From NCBI GenBank assembly GCA_013399695.1, contig VXAU01002296.1, forward strand, positions 1,445,966 through 1,509,965: DNA of 64,000 nt. The letters run 5' to 3'. Below are positions 25,181 through 38,859 of the stretch, one piece after another (the stretch's first letter is position 1; each line of letters starts with the position of its first letter). The DNA is from Formicarius rufipectus. Its lineage: Eukaryota > Chordata > Aves > Passeriformes > Formicariidae. The position numbers and the translations under genes were made by a program. The notes beneath the pieces are model-generated. The model saw only the letters and a program-made list of their open reading frames with translations. It was not told where the DNA came from and searched no databases.

Positions 25181-28100
25181 TCTGCCAAACCAAAATTTAG
25201 CTGGACTAGAACCTTCTGCAGAACTGTAAATTGCACTTTTGTACCTGTGACACAGTAAGACTCCAGAAGCCTTCATAAAACCAGTGATCAGAGGAGAGTT
25301 TGTAGCAACATTCACAAGTAGTAACAGTATAATATCTAGCAATGAACTGACTGACTGCTTGATGGCACATGGTTTTCTCCAAGCCAGAGAGAGGTTGTCA
25401 GGATGACAAGCTTTTAACCCTTATGCAGTATAGAGACTTCGAGAACTGCCTTCAAGACATGCTCTTTCAGAGAGGACAGTGTGCAGGGAGGCAGCAACAG
25501 TATTGCTGATGTGGATATAATGGCCTAAGCTGATGAGAAAAGTGTTGTTTTAGCACTCTGCGATGATCTCCCACAGAGTTACCAACTCTCCATACAGTCT
25601 GGCCTAAAGCAAACAGAAGAAGTAGCAACTGCAGACATGAAGCACTAGCAATTTGCCTGGAGCAAGAGAAGAAAAGAAATGCAGTTAATTAAAGCCAACT
25701 TTGAATAATATGGTGACAATGTCAATTACTAATAGAATAAAATAAGCTTATGTATTACTGTTGGTTTTACTATTTTTTTATTGAACTGATTCCTCCCAAG
25801 TGACTTTTCCATGTGATATTGGTTTTCTGCAGATTTTACCCCTAATATAATTTTCAAGCATATCAGTCTGCCTACAGATTACACTGGCACAGAAAAACAT
25901 CAGATCCTAAGTATATTCCTGCTTTTCACTCTGACAAGAACTTGTCAGAATGAAAACAAGCTCTAAACAAGGGCAAACTACTGCTGGGACAAGAAGCTTA
26001 GTTACAGGCCTCTGCAGGGCAAGCATTGGCACTGATTGCTGGAGACATATGTGTTCCAAAACCATGTCTGCACCACAGCAATAGCCAGGATCAGAAAGGT
26101 GAAGAAGCAATAAGAGTGTGGCATGGGGGAAAAGGCCAAAAAAGGCTGTTTTTAGAGCAGCTGCTTACATTAGAAGGTGAAAAATTGCTCCTCTTGTTCC
26201 CTACTCACTTCAGGATGACAGGATTTGTCATGCATTCTTTGCAACCAAACTGGTTTATCATTGGGATGTACCTGAATTTCCAAAGGCAACAACCCAGAGA
26301 GGTCTCTAAATACTCATGTTGACTTTGGAGCAATATAATTTATTGGCCAAAATGCTGCAGGTAATGCTCCAGAACATGGTATAAACACATGAGAAAACCA
26401 TTTTCATGTCATTTATGCTCTGCAAGGAACATCTTTCGACTGCATAATGTATCCAATTTTAACAGCATCATGCCAGTCTTGAAAACTAATGTTCATAAAT
26501 TCTGTTTTGAGGGCTTAGCCTCTGCTCACTATAAGCCATGGTCCTATACCAAAATCAGGGAAATAATCTGGAGTTCCTGATTAATGAGAATCATGTTTCA
26601 ACAATTTCTCTTTCATTTGTATAAGCCACTGGTACATGTGTGTGTAATTGCTCCTGAATAACCAAGAATGTGGGCCTGGAAAAATTATTAATTTATCAGC
26701 TCTTCAGAGACTTTTCCATTTCAGCTGAAAAAGCTATGGGTTTATTTGCTGATGCTAACCAAGATAAGATTTATACAGCCCTGTCTGAAATCTAGTGTTC
26801 TCTTTGCAGAGGAGAACGACAAATCACCGGAGACGGATTATACATGAAATACCAGAGCCTTCACCCTGTTATGAAGAATATTCTGAGAAATGAGCCTTGT
26901 CACAAGCACTTCAGAGGAATCCCACCCAGCTGAAAAATTATACTGACAGTCTTTTCCACTGTTTGAAGAGCTCTGTTCTTTATGTGCTTTATTTCAATAA
27001 CCTCTAAATGGGAATAAAGCCATGTATGTCTGAGACATACAATCATGTCCCAGTCCATGCATATTACGTGGAGAATAGCAAAATAAGGTGCTGATCAGAA
27101 GAAGGCAACATGGACAGTGGAAGTAAATATTCTGCAAGGGAAGGACACTGCAGTGTGAAAGTCCCAGCAATAGTTTTTATTCTTTGCCTTTATCTTCAAG
27201 TTATTAATTGATTTTTGGTGGAAGTTTTCCTCAGTCTTACCACATGCTTGCCCAAGTCAGTTCTGTTTGAGAACAAGAGATTTAAACTTTGACAAAGAAG
27301 TATACAAAAGGAAAGTTCAAGAGCTGAGAGAACAATGAAAACTTTTATTTGAGGACAAGAAATAAAACAGGCCATCTGAGCTCAACTGCTTTGCTATTTG
27401 CTGTAAAACTCAGGCCCAAGTGTTTTTCCTACTAGTGCAGCTGGCAGCCTTCACTAACCATTCCTACACCTTGACTCAGCCAGTGACTCAGTGACCCACA
27501 GAGCAGGAACAGGAGTAAGTCTCAGCGAGGACCTGAGCACGTACTGGAGTGCCTTTGTAGCCAGAACTGAACTGAAACTAGACAGGAAAGAAAAGCTGTT
27601 CACCTAGCATGGTCTTTTCATTTCAAATCATTTAAGCATCTCTGTGGGAAAAGCTCTGCCTATGAGTCAGCAGAATGTCTTGAGCACAGTTCATTGGAGA
27701 AACCCTATTTATGTAATAACTGAAAAATACACAGAAGTATTAGAGAATAATATATATAAGAATGATGATGAGAATGATGTGGTTGGGGACCACAAGAAGA
27801 ACTGGAGAAGAAAGAGCAGTTCTGTTTTCCAACTGATGTACAGGCTGTAAGCCAGCTGAGCCAGCCTTGGGATTGAAGGCCCAAGCTGCTGCTGGTAGGA
27901 CTGGATCACAAGCTACCCCCTCTGCTCTCTGGCCAGTGGTGGGACAGTCTTATAAAAATTTTTTCCAGCTCTATCTCAGCTGTCAGAGTGAGTTCAGCTG
28001 GTGATCTGCATTCCCTGTACTATTCTCTGACCATAATTAATTGGAAAATTGTGTATTAGTCAGATCACATCCTCCATGAGAACCAGCTGTTGCAGCTTCA

Positions 28101-28297
28101 CTGCTGCCATTTGAACCAGCTTTGGATGTAGTGTTCAGTTACAAGGACTTTTAATAATTACCCCAGAAGGTATTTTGATAAAATTACAAAATTACATGAG
28201 ATTATGGAAATTAATCTCAAGAGCCAAGTGTTAGTATATATTTCTTACAGATAGATGCATTATTTCTCTTCAGGTGCCGCATGTCCTCTACTAGATT

Positions 28298-28300
<3 letters not shown>

Positions 28301-28328
<28 letters not shown>
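28301..28328. repeat. (AT)n microsatellite
   Basis: 14 uninterrupted AT units. Confidence 0.97.
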
Positions 28329-28332
<4 letters not shown>

Positions 28333-31300
28333 CTTCATGGCAGAGAAAAACAATAAAAAAAGGAAAAAGTAGTTACAGCAGCAACTGAATTAATAATGCC
28401 CTGATGAAAGGTGTCAGGCAAATTTTTAAGGGCTGAAACATCCTAGCAGTTAGTGACAGAAAATCTATGCACTTTGAAAACTACTCCATTTGATTCATTT
28501 GTATTTTAGCTTTCCTCACTGGTGTGCCTTTCTGCAACTAATTCATTTTTTTGATCCCAGCTTTCTCAGCCTTTCATAGCAAATCATTCTGCCAGCACAA
28601 GTGTATGCTGCTAAATGCATATAAAGCTGTATCTCTTCTGTGAAAACAATCTCAAGGAGAGACAATCACACTACTCTTCAATCTTTTTGAATTGTTTTCA
28701 TTTGGCAGAGAAAAACAGAATTTTTTTCATATTATCTCCCCGTACTCTTAAAATGCATGAAATTGCAGGTACTGGTTTTCTTTGTGCTCCATCCTCATTT
28801 TCTGTTCCACCAACCCTGCTCACCACATTACAGTGAAGGATTTCAGGATCTCATTTTTGCATTTTGCACATTTGTTCTCTATTCCTTCATTTATCCTAAC
28901 CATCCTATCCTACACTTGCATTGCAAGCCCTGCTATTGGTTTCCCAGATAGGCTTCCCTGGAGCTCATATCCAGCAGAGTATTGACAAGCAGCATTCTTT
29001 CCTCCTTGGCCCATGAGCATCTTTCATTTTCTGATGCTTCTGTGCTTGGCAGTCTTGACTGCCATCACTTTCTAAGCAGGAAAGCTGTGGTCTGTTAGAA
29101 AGACATCTCCTACATCTCCTGTGTGCTTCATTCCCATCACCAACTTCCTCCATACATCTGAAGAGGATACCACTGTACATGGCCCTGCTGGCTGAGACAC
29201 AGATTAAGTAGAAGGAAGCTTCCTTAGTCCTCCCACAAATAAATTCCTCCCATAGGAAGTCACAGACGTCTATGGAGAGTCTTTTAACTTGCCTTTCTCC
29301 TTTGGACATGGCTTACAGGGCTCTGGTGACCACCTAAGGTTTCCAACAGCTCCTCCATCTCACCATGATCAGGACAAAAGACCTGAACACCTCCAGACCA
29401 AACCTTCCCTGAACACAGTGCAGTGCCTTCCTGGCTGAGTGTTTCCAACACTTGAGCATCTACTGCCAAAGGCCACTGCTGGTGCATCTCCCTCCAAAGC
29501 CCCACCTTAAGTGTGCTGGATGGAGATGGGTAAGATAGAAGGACAGCCTCTGCCCTAAGCAGATCTATAAATCCTGGTCACACCAGATGAGAGACAATGT
29601 TTCTACTTTTACCCCAAAGGGAACTGTTTTTTTGAGACATCAATATTTTTTAAACCTGTGAAAGGGCAAACCCTGTAATATTTTAATTTTCCCATTTTTC
29701 ATTAAACCTCCTCCCCTTTGATCACACCCCAAATGGAGATAAACAAGAAGACATTAACAAGCAATATTTTCAACCAAAATGCAATTTCCTTCCATGTCAA
29801 AATGAAATATAATCTGCATAACTTCAGGGGTTTAGAGGTCTTTCTATCAGAAAATGTCTTTTCCTTGCATTAGCTAATTCAAGGGAACCTTCTAAATAGT
29901 TCTCCAGAGACTCCAGTTCCCTTTTATTAGCATTCATCTGTCTTTTATGGCTTTTCTCTCATGGGAGATTAGTAGCTGCAGAGGTCAAGGGCCGTTGTGA
30001 ACATTTAGTCTGACCTGCATAGCATAGGCCATCAAATTTCAACCAGTGATTCTTGCACCGAATCCCATTAATTGGAGATAAAACATCATATATCTTTTAG
30101 CAAGAAATATTTTCTTGATTTAAAGGCAGCAAAATTATGAGAAACCTGGTCCAGAAATTTGTTCCATAATACATTTATCCTGACCTGCAAATTTTCACTA
30201 CAGCTGATTAGGATTTTTTCAATGAAATATTTTGCACTGAAAAAAAATGGGTATTTTCAAAAGAGTACAGTCTTTGACCCTTATCTCACCATTTTAATTC
30301 TACAAAAGCAAATAGAAAAGAAATAGAGAGTAACATATCCCTTTGTTCCAATCTGCCTTCTGGATGTTCCTCTTCCCTCAATATCAAGACAATTGAGGAA
30401 CCAGGCTACTAATGCTACCTCTGCAAAGCTAGGCAGTGGCAATGCCCCTTGTAAAGTCTCAGCCAGACCAGACATTTTCAGATACACTGAGCAGGAAACC
30501 CCATCTTCATCAGGTACATGTGCCCAAATACCAGCAAAACCCTAGGATTTCTATCCAGCCTGTGGTTCTACTTAAAACTGTCATAAATCCCATTTGTGCT
30601 TCCTCTGTTTGGAATATGGCTTTCACCTCAGGAAACTCATCCATTGCTCTCAAATAAACCACACAAAACAGATTAATCTGGGAGAAGTTTATATGTTCAT
30701 AGGGGCAATCCATTAACTTTCTGGAGAAGGGTTTGCTATGAGCCTGTCAACAGATCGATGGCAAGCCAGAGAGACTCTGGTGATGTACAGCCTGAGCTAC
30801 ACAGATTAATCTGACCTAGCAAAGCAGTGTAATGTACAGACTAGGAAGTGATGATAGTACAGTCATGGGTTTGAATCTCTTTGCATCCTTTCCCAACAGA
30901 CTGCCTTTCCACTGGATTGAGATTCAGTAACAGGAATTTATCAGAGTGGCTCTAATATGGTTTTCTAGCTAATTTCTTCCCTGTCTATAATACAGACCTT
31001 AGTCTTCTAAATGTAAGAGGCTGAAAGATTTCAAAGAAACTTTTTATCAACAGATAATTTAGTTTCTATAAACTGGCATTTCAAACAAAAAGAAAGGATG
31101 TTTTTTGCATCAAATATTTTTTTTAAAGAATGAACAGAATTTCCTCTTTCAAAACAAGACTTTTTATTTTGTAAATAAATTTTTATATATAGTAAATAAT
31201 ACAAAATACTTTTTCAAAGCTTTGCTCTAAAATACGTTTTTAATGAAAATTTTAAGAACTTTTAGCTTTTCGAGCAATGTCAAATTTCACAATATTAGAA

Positions 31301-33492
31301 AAATAATTTCTGATGTCACTACACCTATATTTATATATTCGTAGCAGAAATTTGTATTATATAAATCTCACAAACTCTATCACAACCATTCTACAGTAGA
31401 GGACAGTGGAAGAGACTTCCTTAGATTCTTGCTCAGAGACTTTTTGGACAGGCACAAGAACTCAAGCACACTCTTCACCTCTTCCCATTGTACAAAGATC
31501 TCAAAGCAAGTTTCCTCCTATTTTTGTCACTGGTGCTCACTGGGTAGCAGAGGGAGAATCAGTCCAGGTCCAAGTGCCCATGATAACAGAGGATGTAACA
31601 GTAGAATGAAAGGCAGAACTTGTGAGCTCAGGAATGCAGGCACAACATTAGAAAATTCACATGTAAAAATACCAACTCCTATCAATTTTTATCAATGCTT
31701 CTTTTTGCAACCTTATGCAGTATTTCTTTTATTTCTTTCTGTGGTAGTAAAATACTAAGAAACTGAAAAGTTCGTGAAGTGCTATGAAAACATGATCACT
31801 GAAAGTATCATTCCAAAAGTGTTCACAGCTCAATCACACAAACCAAAAGCAGATTAGAAATTATGATAGCAAGACCACAAAAGTGAGGCCTGGTGAGATA
31901 GTAAATACATTTTGGTTACAGCCACAAATGTACCAGACTTGTTTGTCCTTTCAGTTGCATTGGCTGCTCTGAAATTACTTTGAATGGGAATATTCCTGTA
32001 TAGCATAGGTATGAGTAACCAGAAAACTATGTTCAGTGTTTTTTAGACTGGAAGGCAGGAGATGATTCTTACAGATATCAAAAAATGATAACCAAATGGC
32101 AACCAAAACTGAACTCTGAAATTAATTCTTTGACATGCAGAAAATTGCTAGGACAGACCTCTCCTTCAGCAGTGGATTTTCTTTCCCGTATCTGATATTC
32201 CTAATAGCTATTATTTGGGGCACATTCTCACAGTCCACTGTGCAAATTGAATAGTACTTACAAATTCAAGCATTTTCAAGAGCTTCCTGTTTTCTGGCAG
32301 TTAATTTTTTTTTCCTTTAGTAAAATGAGTTCTGTGATTATTTTTACAGTGTGTGTGTATTGTCTCAACATTTTAGCATACTATCCGAAAACAGTAAATG
32401 GTTAGAGTTCATGCCCCATTCTAAAAACTTGCCATTCATGTATATGTGCTGTATATGTACTGGAATCTGTAATATTCTCTGAAGGATCAAAAACCTACTT
32501 GGTTGCTGGCTGACCCAGAGAAAGAACCCTTCTTATTCTCAAAGAACCAGCTGGAAGGCTGCTTTACTTCAGAAATAAAATTTTGAATTACAGTGCCTCA
32601 GTGCAGGTCTTAGAGCTCTGATGGGCCTTACATGGTGATAAGACTCCAGAACCTTCTCTGAACATTGCATCTTACAGACACACGGTGTTTTGTACAAATA
32701 ATGCCAGGGTAGCCCCGCCATAGACCTGCTGGACACAGTTAGAACAGGGACCTTGCAGCAAAGCCTGACACTGCCATCACTCTCATTTATTCAGTTCAAC
32801 TTTGGGAACTTGTCACATCATTCCTACAACCCTGGCATTCTGATCTAATTCAAGAATTTGAAGATGGAAGGCAAGAGTGCTGTTGAAACATATGGCTTAT
32901 TCACGGAAAGCATTGTTCTAGTCACAAAGACAACAATCAAAATCAAATAGAAACTAACCATTTTACTTACATATCTTACTAGATTACATTTATTACAATT
33001 ATTTGACTGATAAGTGTTCTTCATTGTGTCTCTAATGTCCAGAACTGTATTACACTTGCCTTGTGTCAGATATCATTTCTGTAAGTGCAGCAGCTGCAGA
33101 CTATAATCAAAACACCATTTTCTCATCCTCTCTTCTACAAGATTTAGACTTAAATCATACAGAAGATTTTTACTTCCACTGCAATTTACGGTGCTAAACA
33201 GCAAATCTAGCTTAAAACTTGCTGATGCTTCTCTGTGCTGTGTCATGGACTGTATCTATTTAAGATCACATGGCATCCCCATTGCAATTGCTTATACAAA
33301 GAAATACTATTTGAAAATCATTTAACTCATTTTAGTTGACTTTTGACACCTTTTCAGATCTGCAGGACTAATTGACACTGGGTTGTTAAACACCTACACC
33401 CAAAATAACAAGAGGTCCTTCAATTTGAGAACCTTGACTGAATCACAGAAATAGTATGAAAAACCTGTCAATTTAAACACAACAAAATTTTC

Positions 33493-33880
33493 TTTGGTTT
33501 GTTCAGCCTAGATAAGAGGAAACTGAGGGGGACACCTCATTGCAATCTACAGTTTCCTCATGAGTGGATCAAAGGGGCAGGTCCCAATCTCTTCACTCTG
33601 GTGTCCACTGACAGGAGTCAAGGAAAAAACACAAAGCTGAGTCAGGGGAGGTTTAGGCTGGATATTAGGAAAAAGTTTTTCACCCAGAGGGTGGTTGGGC
33701 ACTGGAACAGGCTCCCCAGGAAAATGGTCACAGCACCAAGTCTGTCTGAGTTCAAGACACATTTGAAAAATGCTCTCAGCCAAGGGCTGTGATCCTTGGG
33801 GTGTCCTGCACAGGGCCAGGAGTTGGACTTGATGATGTTGATGGATCTCCTCCAACACAGAATATTCTATTAATCTATGA
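33493..33880 (+). mobile_element. CR1-X type LINE fragment
   Basis: Order of CR1 landmarks: 'ttgttcagcctagataag', 'acctcattgcaatctac', 'gtccactgacaggagtc', 'gggcactggaacagg' and tail 'aatattctattaatctatga'. The frame 33499-33792 is decayed CR1 RT C terminus (LDIRKKFFTQRVVGHWNRLP). The 'gtgatccttggggtgtcctg' segment is shared with the CR1-X tails at 15.9 and 48.7 kb. Nothing was recognised between it and the next CR1 at 34784. Confidence 0.9.
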
Positions 33881-34783
33881 TATCTGACAATTGGGCAGCT
33901 TGGTCAATTGATCTCCGTCTCTTACAGAAGGCATTTAATCTGTTTTCTCTCCATGATGACACAAGGTTTGAATGATACCGCCACTGTTTTAAATAATAAT
34001 CATTCACATCTTCTGTGACTTACACAGTTAGGGTTTTATCTGTGGAGATATGCATATTCATACACATGAGACAGAAGGCTCCTCATAACAGGTTAGTTCA
34101 ATCCAATACAAAATTACTTATTTTATTTTTTTTTTTTCCCTGGGAAAAACACTAGTCTTGAAAAAACAGTTTGTGTGTTTTTGCCACACATGGGCAAAAA
34201 CATCTTATTGAAAGGCATTTCTGGTACTAAGAGGCCAAGCACAACAAAAGCTAACAGAAGAAGGTCAGACAAGTTAAAAGAAAAATGAGCTTTTAAAAAA
34301 AAATATTTTTAAATCAGGACACATAATTATTTAAAGAAATCATCATATCAAGTGATGGATTATATATCTGCTCATATATGTAATCAAGATTGGCTGCCTT
34401 TCAGGAGTATATGCCTTAACCAAAGACAAACTGTTGGATCAGTTGCAAAATAACAAAATGAAACACTTTAGCATGTGTTATAGAGGACAGGTAGGGTAAT
34501 CTGAGGCTTTCTTCTGATCCTAAATATTCATTATTCTTTAAAAATCTGCAGTCTTTCATTTTCATATTTTGTAATTTTAAACAGAAAGGTGCCTATCCAA
34601 AATTTTGGGTACCAGCCATCACTTGTAAACAATATTGCACAAGAAATAAATAAAATGCCCAACTTAAATGAAACCAAGTGAAACTATAAACTAATGTATC
34701 ATCTGTTTTTGACTTTATAAAAACAATTTTTTATTTGCTTCATACTTGTGTATCTTGGATTGGTAACACGGCACTTCTTAATA

Positions 34784-35702
34784 CCTTGCCAGTGACATGG
34801 AAAGCAGGATTGAGTGCACTTTCAGTAAATTTGCTGATGACACCAACCTGTATGATGCAGTTGACACACTGGAGGGAATGGATGCCACTCCAGGGAACCT
34901 GGACAAGCTTGAGAGGCAGGCCTATGTGAACTTAATGAAGTTCAAAAAAGACCAAGTGCAAGTTCCTGCACCCAAATTGGTGCAATCCCAAACAAAAGTA
35001 CAGGCTGGGCAGAGAATGGATGGAGAGTAGATCTGAGGAGAAGGATTTGTTGATAGATAAAAGCTCAACATGACCCAGCAGTGTGCATTTGCAGTCCAGA
35101 AAACCAATCCAGTCCTGGACTGCATCCAAAGCAGTGTGGCCAGTGGTCAAGGAAGATGATTTTGCCCATTTATTCTGGTGAGACCCCACCTGGAGTACTG
35201 AATCCAGCTCTAGGGCCCCCAACTTAAGAATGGCAACTGCCAGAGTGAGTCCGCAGGAGAGCCACAATGATGATCAGGGGAGTGGAACCTCTCCTATGGA
35301 AAGAGGGGAAGAGAGTTGGGGCTGTTCAGCCTGGGCAAGAGAAGGCACCAGAGAGACCTTATAGAACTTTCCAGTACTTAAAAGAGACCTACAAAAGACC
35401 TGGACAGGGACTTTTTAGAGGAGCATGTAGTAAAAGGGTGAGGAGGAATGGCTTTGAACTGGAAGAGTGTAGATTTAGGTTACATATTAGAACAAAATTC
35501 TTTACTGTGAGGATGGCGAGGCACAGGAACAAGTTTCCCAGAGATGTTGTGGAATGCCACACCCCTGGAAGTGTTCAAGGCCAGGCTGTTTGGGTCTTTG
35601 AGCAACTTAATCTAGTCAGTAGCATCCCTGCCTATGGTAGGTGGATTGGAACTAGATGATCCTTAAGGTCCCTTCCAACTCACACCTTTCTAAGCTTCCA
35701 TG
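34784..35702 (+). mobile_element. CR1 LINE copy with partial RT, inactive
   Basis: Begins in the RT palm: KFADDTNL around 34828-34851 keeps the catalytic Asp pair. It then follows the classical CR1 3' consensus: 'aacttaatgaagttc', 'tggagtactgaatccag', 'gctgttcagcctgggc', 'ttctttactgtgaggatgg' and tail 'ggtcccttccaactc'. Frames are broken by stops and shifts. From 35108 to its end it is identical to 35704-36298. Confidence 0.93.
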
Positions 35703-36298
35703 NTCCAGTCCTGGACTGCATCCAAAGCAGTGTGGCCAGTGGTCAAGGAAGATGATTTTGCCCATTTATTCTGGTGAGACCCCACCTGGAGTACTGAATC
35801 CAGCTCTAGGGCCCCCAACTTAAGAATGGCAACTGCCAGAGTGAGTCCGCAGGAGAGCCACAATGATGATCAGGGGAGTGGAACCTCTCCTATGGAAAGA
35901 GGGGAAGAGAGTTGGGGCTGTTCAGCCTGGGCAAGAGAAGGCACCAGAGAGACCTTATAGAACTTTCCAGTACTTAAAAGAGACCTACAAAAGACCTGGA
36001 CAGGGACTTTTTAGAGGAGCATGTAGTAAAAGGGTGAGGAGGAATGGCTTTGAACTGGAAGAGTGTAGATTTAGGTTACATATTAGAACAAAATTCTTTA
36101 CTGTGAGGATGGCGAGGCACAGGAACAAGTTTCCCAGAGATGTTGTGGAATGCCACACCCCTGGAAGTGTTCAAGGCCAGGCTGTTTGGGTCTTTGAGCA
36201 ACTTAATCTAGTCAGTAGCATCCCTGCCTATGGTAGGTGGATTGGAACTAGATGATCCTTAAGGTCCCTTCCAACTCACACCTTTCTAAGCTTCCATG
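35108..36298 (+). repeat. 595-bp exact direct duplication flanking a single N
   Basis: 35108-35702 and 35704-36298 are the same sequence at an offset of 596, with no difference seen by eye, including identical 130-codon frames at 35267 and 35863. The only base between them is an N (35703). Both copies are the 3' part of one CR1. Exact identity plus an N at the join is most simply two overlapping contig ends that were not merged, so one copy is probably not in the genome. Confidence 0.95.
35704..36298 (+). mobile_element. Second (probably artefactual) copy of the CR1 3' part
   Basis: Identical to 35108-35702; see the duplication entry. It is followed by 'ataaata' and an 11-G run (36306-36316), a difficult sequence that may have contributed to the assembly break. 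Confidence 0.85.
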
Positions 36299-36305
36299 AT
36301 AAATA

Positions 36306-36316
36306 GGGGGGGGGGG
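36306..36316. repeat. Poly(G) run
   Basis: Eleven consecutive G just after the duplicated CR1 end. The rest of 36317-36714 shows no gene or repeat. Confidence 0.95.
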
Positions 36317-36714
36317 TGTTCCCCTTAACTTTCATAGAGTTTTTCCTTTACCAACTGACTTTTGCTTGCTGCAGTAAGTGGCAACTATCTCTTTCCACTT
36401 GATTTCTGCATATGGCAACTTCATTCCCTTGCTTCAGGAATGGCAGTATACAAGTCGTATTTCATTCTTCATCATAGCTTGTCACTGGGAAAGTCAATCC
36501 AAACTGATTTCTAACAAACTTCAAACGAGTGATTTCTCCTGACATCAGTGCTTCAATGCTGGTGATTTTTTTTTCACCACATATTTTTATATCCAAAGAG
36601 TCCTAACTTTCAGAACTACATAGTTTGTCCATAAGACACTGAGTTCACTTTAAAGAGAGTTTCCAGATACCAGAGAGGTCTAACAACTCAACCTAATGCC
36701 TGAAAACGCCAGAC

Positions 36715-36761
36715 AAAAAAAAAAAAAAAANNNNNNNNNNNNNNNNNNNNNNNNNNNATTG

Positions 36762-36786
<25 letters not shown>
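36715..36786. repeat. Poly(A) tract containing an assembly gap
   Basis: 16 A (36715-36730), 27 N (36731-36757), 'attg', then 25 A (36762-36786). The gap lies inside a homopolymer, so its true length is unknown. Confidence 0.97.
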
Positions 36787-36792
<6 letters not shown>

Positions 36793-38690
36793 AACAACCT
36801 TGCTTCAAGTTTAAGTCAGTCTGATGCTTCTTGCTGCATAACTCACATTGTTCTAATTCCACGTGAGGACAATACCTTACATTGTGTTTTCTCATGGAGT
36901 CCTGGTTAAGAACAATGTCTGGGTTTGCACTGGGCTCCTGTCCTCAGTGTAATTTTGACTGCAGACTGCACAACTCCTCTTTGAGTGTGGAAAAACAGTA
37001 ACAGTTCTGCTCTTTGAAGGCAGAAGGTAGATTGATGCAATGATGAGCAAAGGGTAAATTCTTACCCTTATATGTCCAGGCTGTTCTGGAGAAGCAAATA
37101 GAAAAGCTGAGGCATATGGCAGGAACCAAACCCTTCCTGGCGTGGAGGAGTGCGTGCTGGAGCCTGCAGCTGGCTCCTCTGCAAAGAGCACAAATATCAC
37201 TCCCTCTGTGGAGGTGGCTGCATCGTGGGGGCTGGAATAGTCCATGTCACCCTTCCAGGACAAGTCCTCCAGAAGCAGGCAGCTGTAGGCATGCTGTCCC
37301 TGCTCATGTTGTGCAGCTCTTCACTGGACACAAGCACAGCAGGGTGGCCACAGAAACGGCCTCCAAATCCTGCTTCCTAGAGGTGATTGCTGGGCACAGG
37401 CAGGGCCCTGTTTGCCCAGCTAATAATTGTCTTCAAAGAAAAGGTGCATATCCATTAGGCTGTTCATGGCAGTGAGACATTTCCTATTCCACCCTTCACT
37501 GAGTTGTTTTTGTTTGTTTGTTTTTATCTGCTGGTAATTAGATTGTGATACAGCGAAGAAATACGAGCTTGTGACTCAAACCCTGCTAGTTTTCCTCAAC
37601 AGCCAACAAGCATGCTGAGTATTTAAATGTGTAACGCTCCTCCAACAGTCAGGATAGCCTCTTAGTCACAGTAATTAATGCCATCTTTGACCATAGCATT
37701 ATTTTTTTTAATGTATCTGAGCTGTTCGTCCCAGGCTAAAATCACCCTGGATCCAAAGAGTTCTACAGTACAGTTACATGCTGCTAAACTCCCAAAGGAA
37801 AGTGTCCCTACAAGTGTTTGAGATGACTCCTGCACACTGGATTCTGACACCAGGGACTGAGATGGTTTTAGGGAACTTTACAATGCTGTAGCCCCTTGGG
37901 ACATAGCAGGGACAGGCTGTGCAGGATGAATCAATACCATACGTCAAGCACTGTTTGTGTATGTTTCAGTGTAACCAGGCAAAGTCTTTAAACTTTCCAT
38001 CCTTGAGCTCGAGCAGTACTTTCCTGAATGTCAGCCAGGAAAATTTTGTAGATTTGGCAGTAGGACTGTGGGAAGCCTGGTTGAAGACCAGCCCAGAGTA
38101 CTGGAGCAGAGGCTTTATATACAGAGAGAGAATCCAAACACCTTCCTTTGTTTCGCACTACAAACGAATACAAATGGAGCCCTGAGATTGCAATCAGGCT
38201 CCATTGTATAAGCACAGGCCTTTCCATTATTCCATTACTGCTTTTTGGCATGTAGAACTTCATTATTTTTCAGCTGGAAAACTAATTAAAATGAATTCTT
38301 TTTTTATTTATTGGAGTGTTAATGCTTCAGTTCTCGAGTCTCCACTGGCTTCCAGCCATTTAATTTCGGTCCCTTGGGCAAAGCCTGACAAATTAAGATA
38401 AAGCCATTACCATGTTCCCCTCCTGAGAGAAAACAAGAAGTATTTCCTGTTCTTATTAATTGCACAAAGTCAATTTCCATGGTAAAATTTCAGCACGATC
38501 AGAGCCTCTGCACCCAACACCGCTCTCCTCCTATGCTCCCCTCTGAGATGCAGTGCCTGAGGCAGGGATTGTTGCCAGGCTTCAGATGGGCTTTCTGGAA
38601 CACCCCAAAAATCACAGCGTGAACAAAGGCTTTGCTCATGTGCTTGGCCTTTGCCATTTAGGAGTCACCCTCTCCAATACCTCTAAGAGA
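36787..38690. other. Intergenic, somewhat GC-richer, no gene recognised
   Basis: Overlapping open frames on both strands near 36.9-37.5 kb reflect lower stop density. None resembles a known family and none has a defensible pair of splice sites. No interspersed repeat seen. Confidence 0.5.
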
Positions 38691-38859
38691 GGCACTTTTT
38701 TGCTTTAAGAGTGCTGTGCTTTACCTCCAAGAAGAAGCCGGCCCTGGGGATCCTGGCCATGCCAAAAGGCTTAGTCAGAGCTGTGGTATGGGCACTGCCC
38801 AGTTCAAGTGCATTCAAAGCAGCCAAAATGCACCTTCCCCCACTCTGTGTGTGTATCAC

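Noticed and set aside
28965..29505. Two adjacent minus-strand frames that could be one frameshifted gene
   Set aside because: No recognisable domain, no consistent splice sites to connect them, and only moderate length.
35267..36255. Two identical 130-codon + strand frames
   Set aside because: Both are decayed CR1 RT C-terminal sequence in the duplicated segment, not a gene pair.
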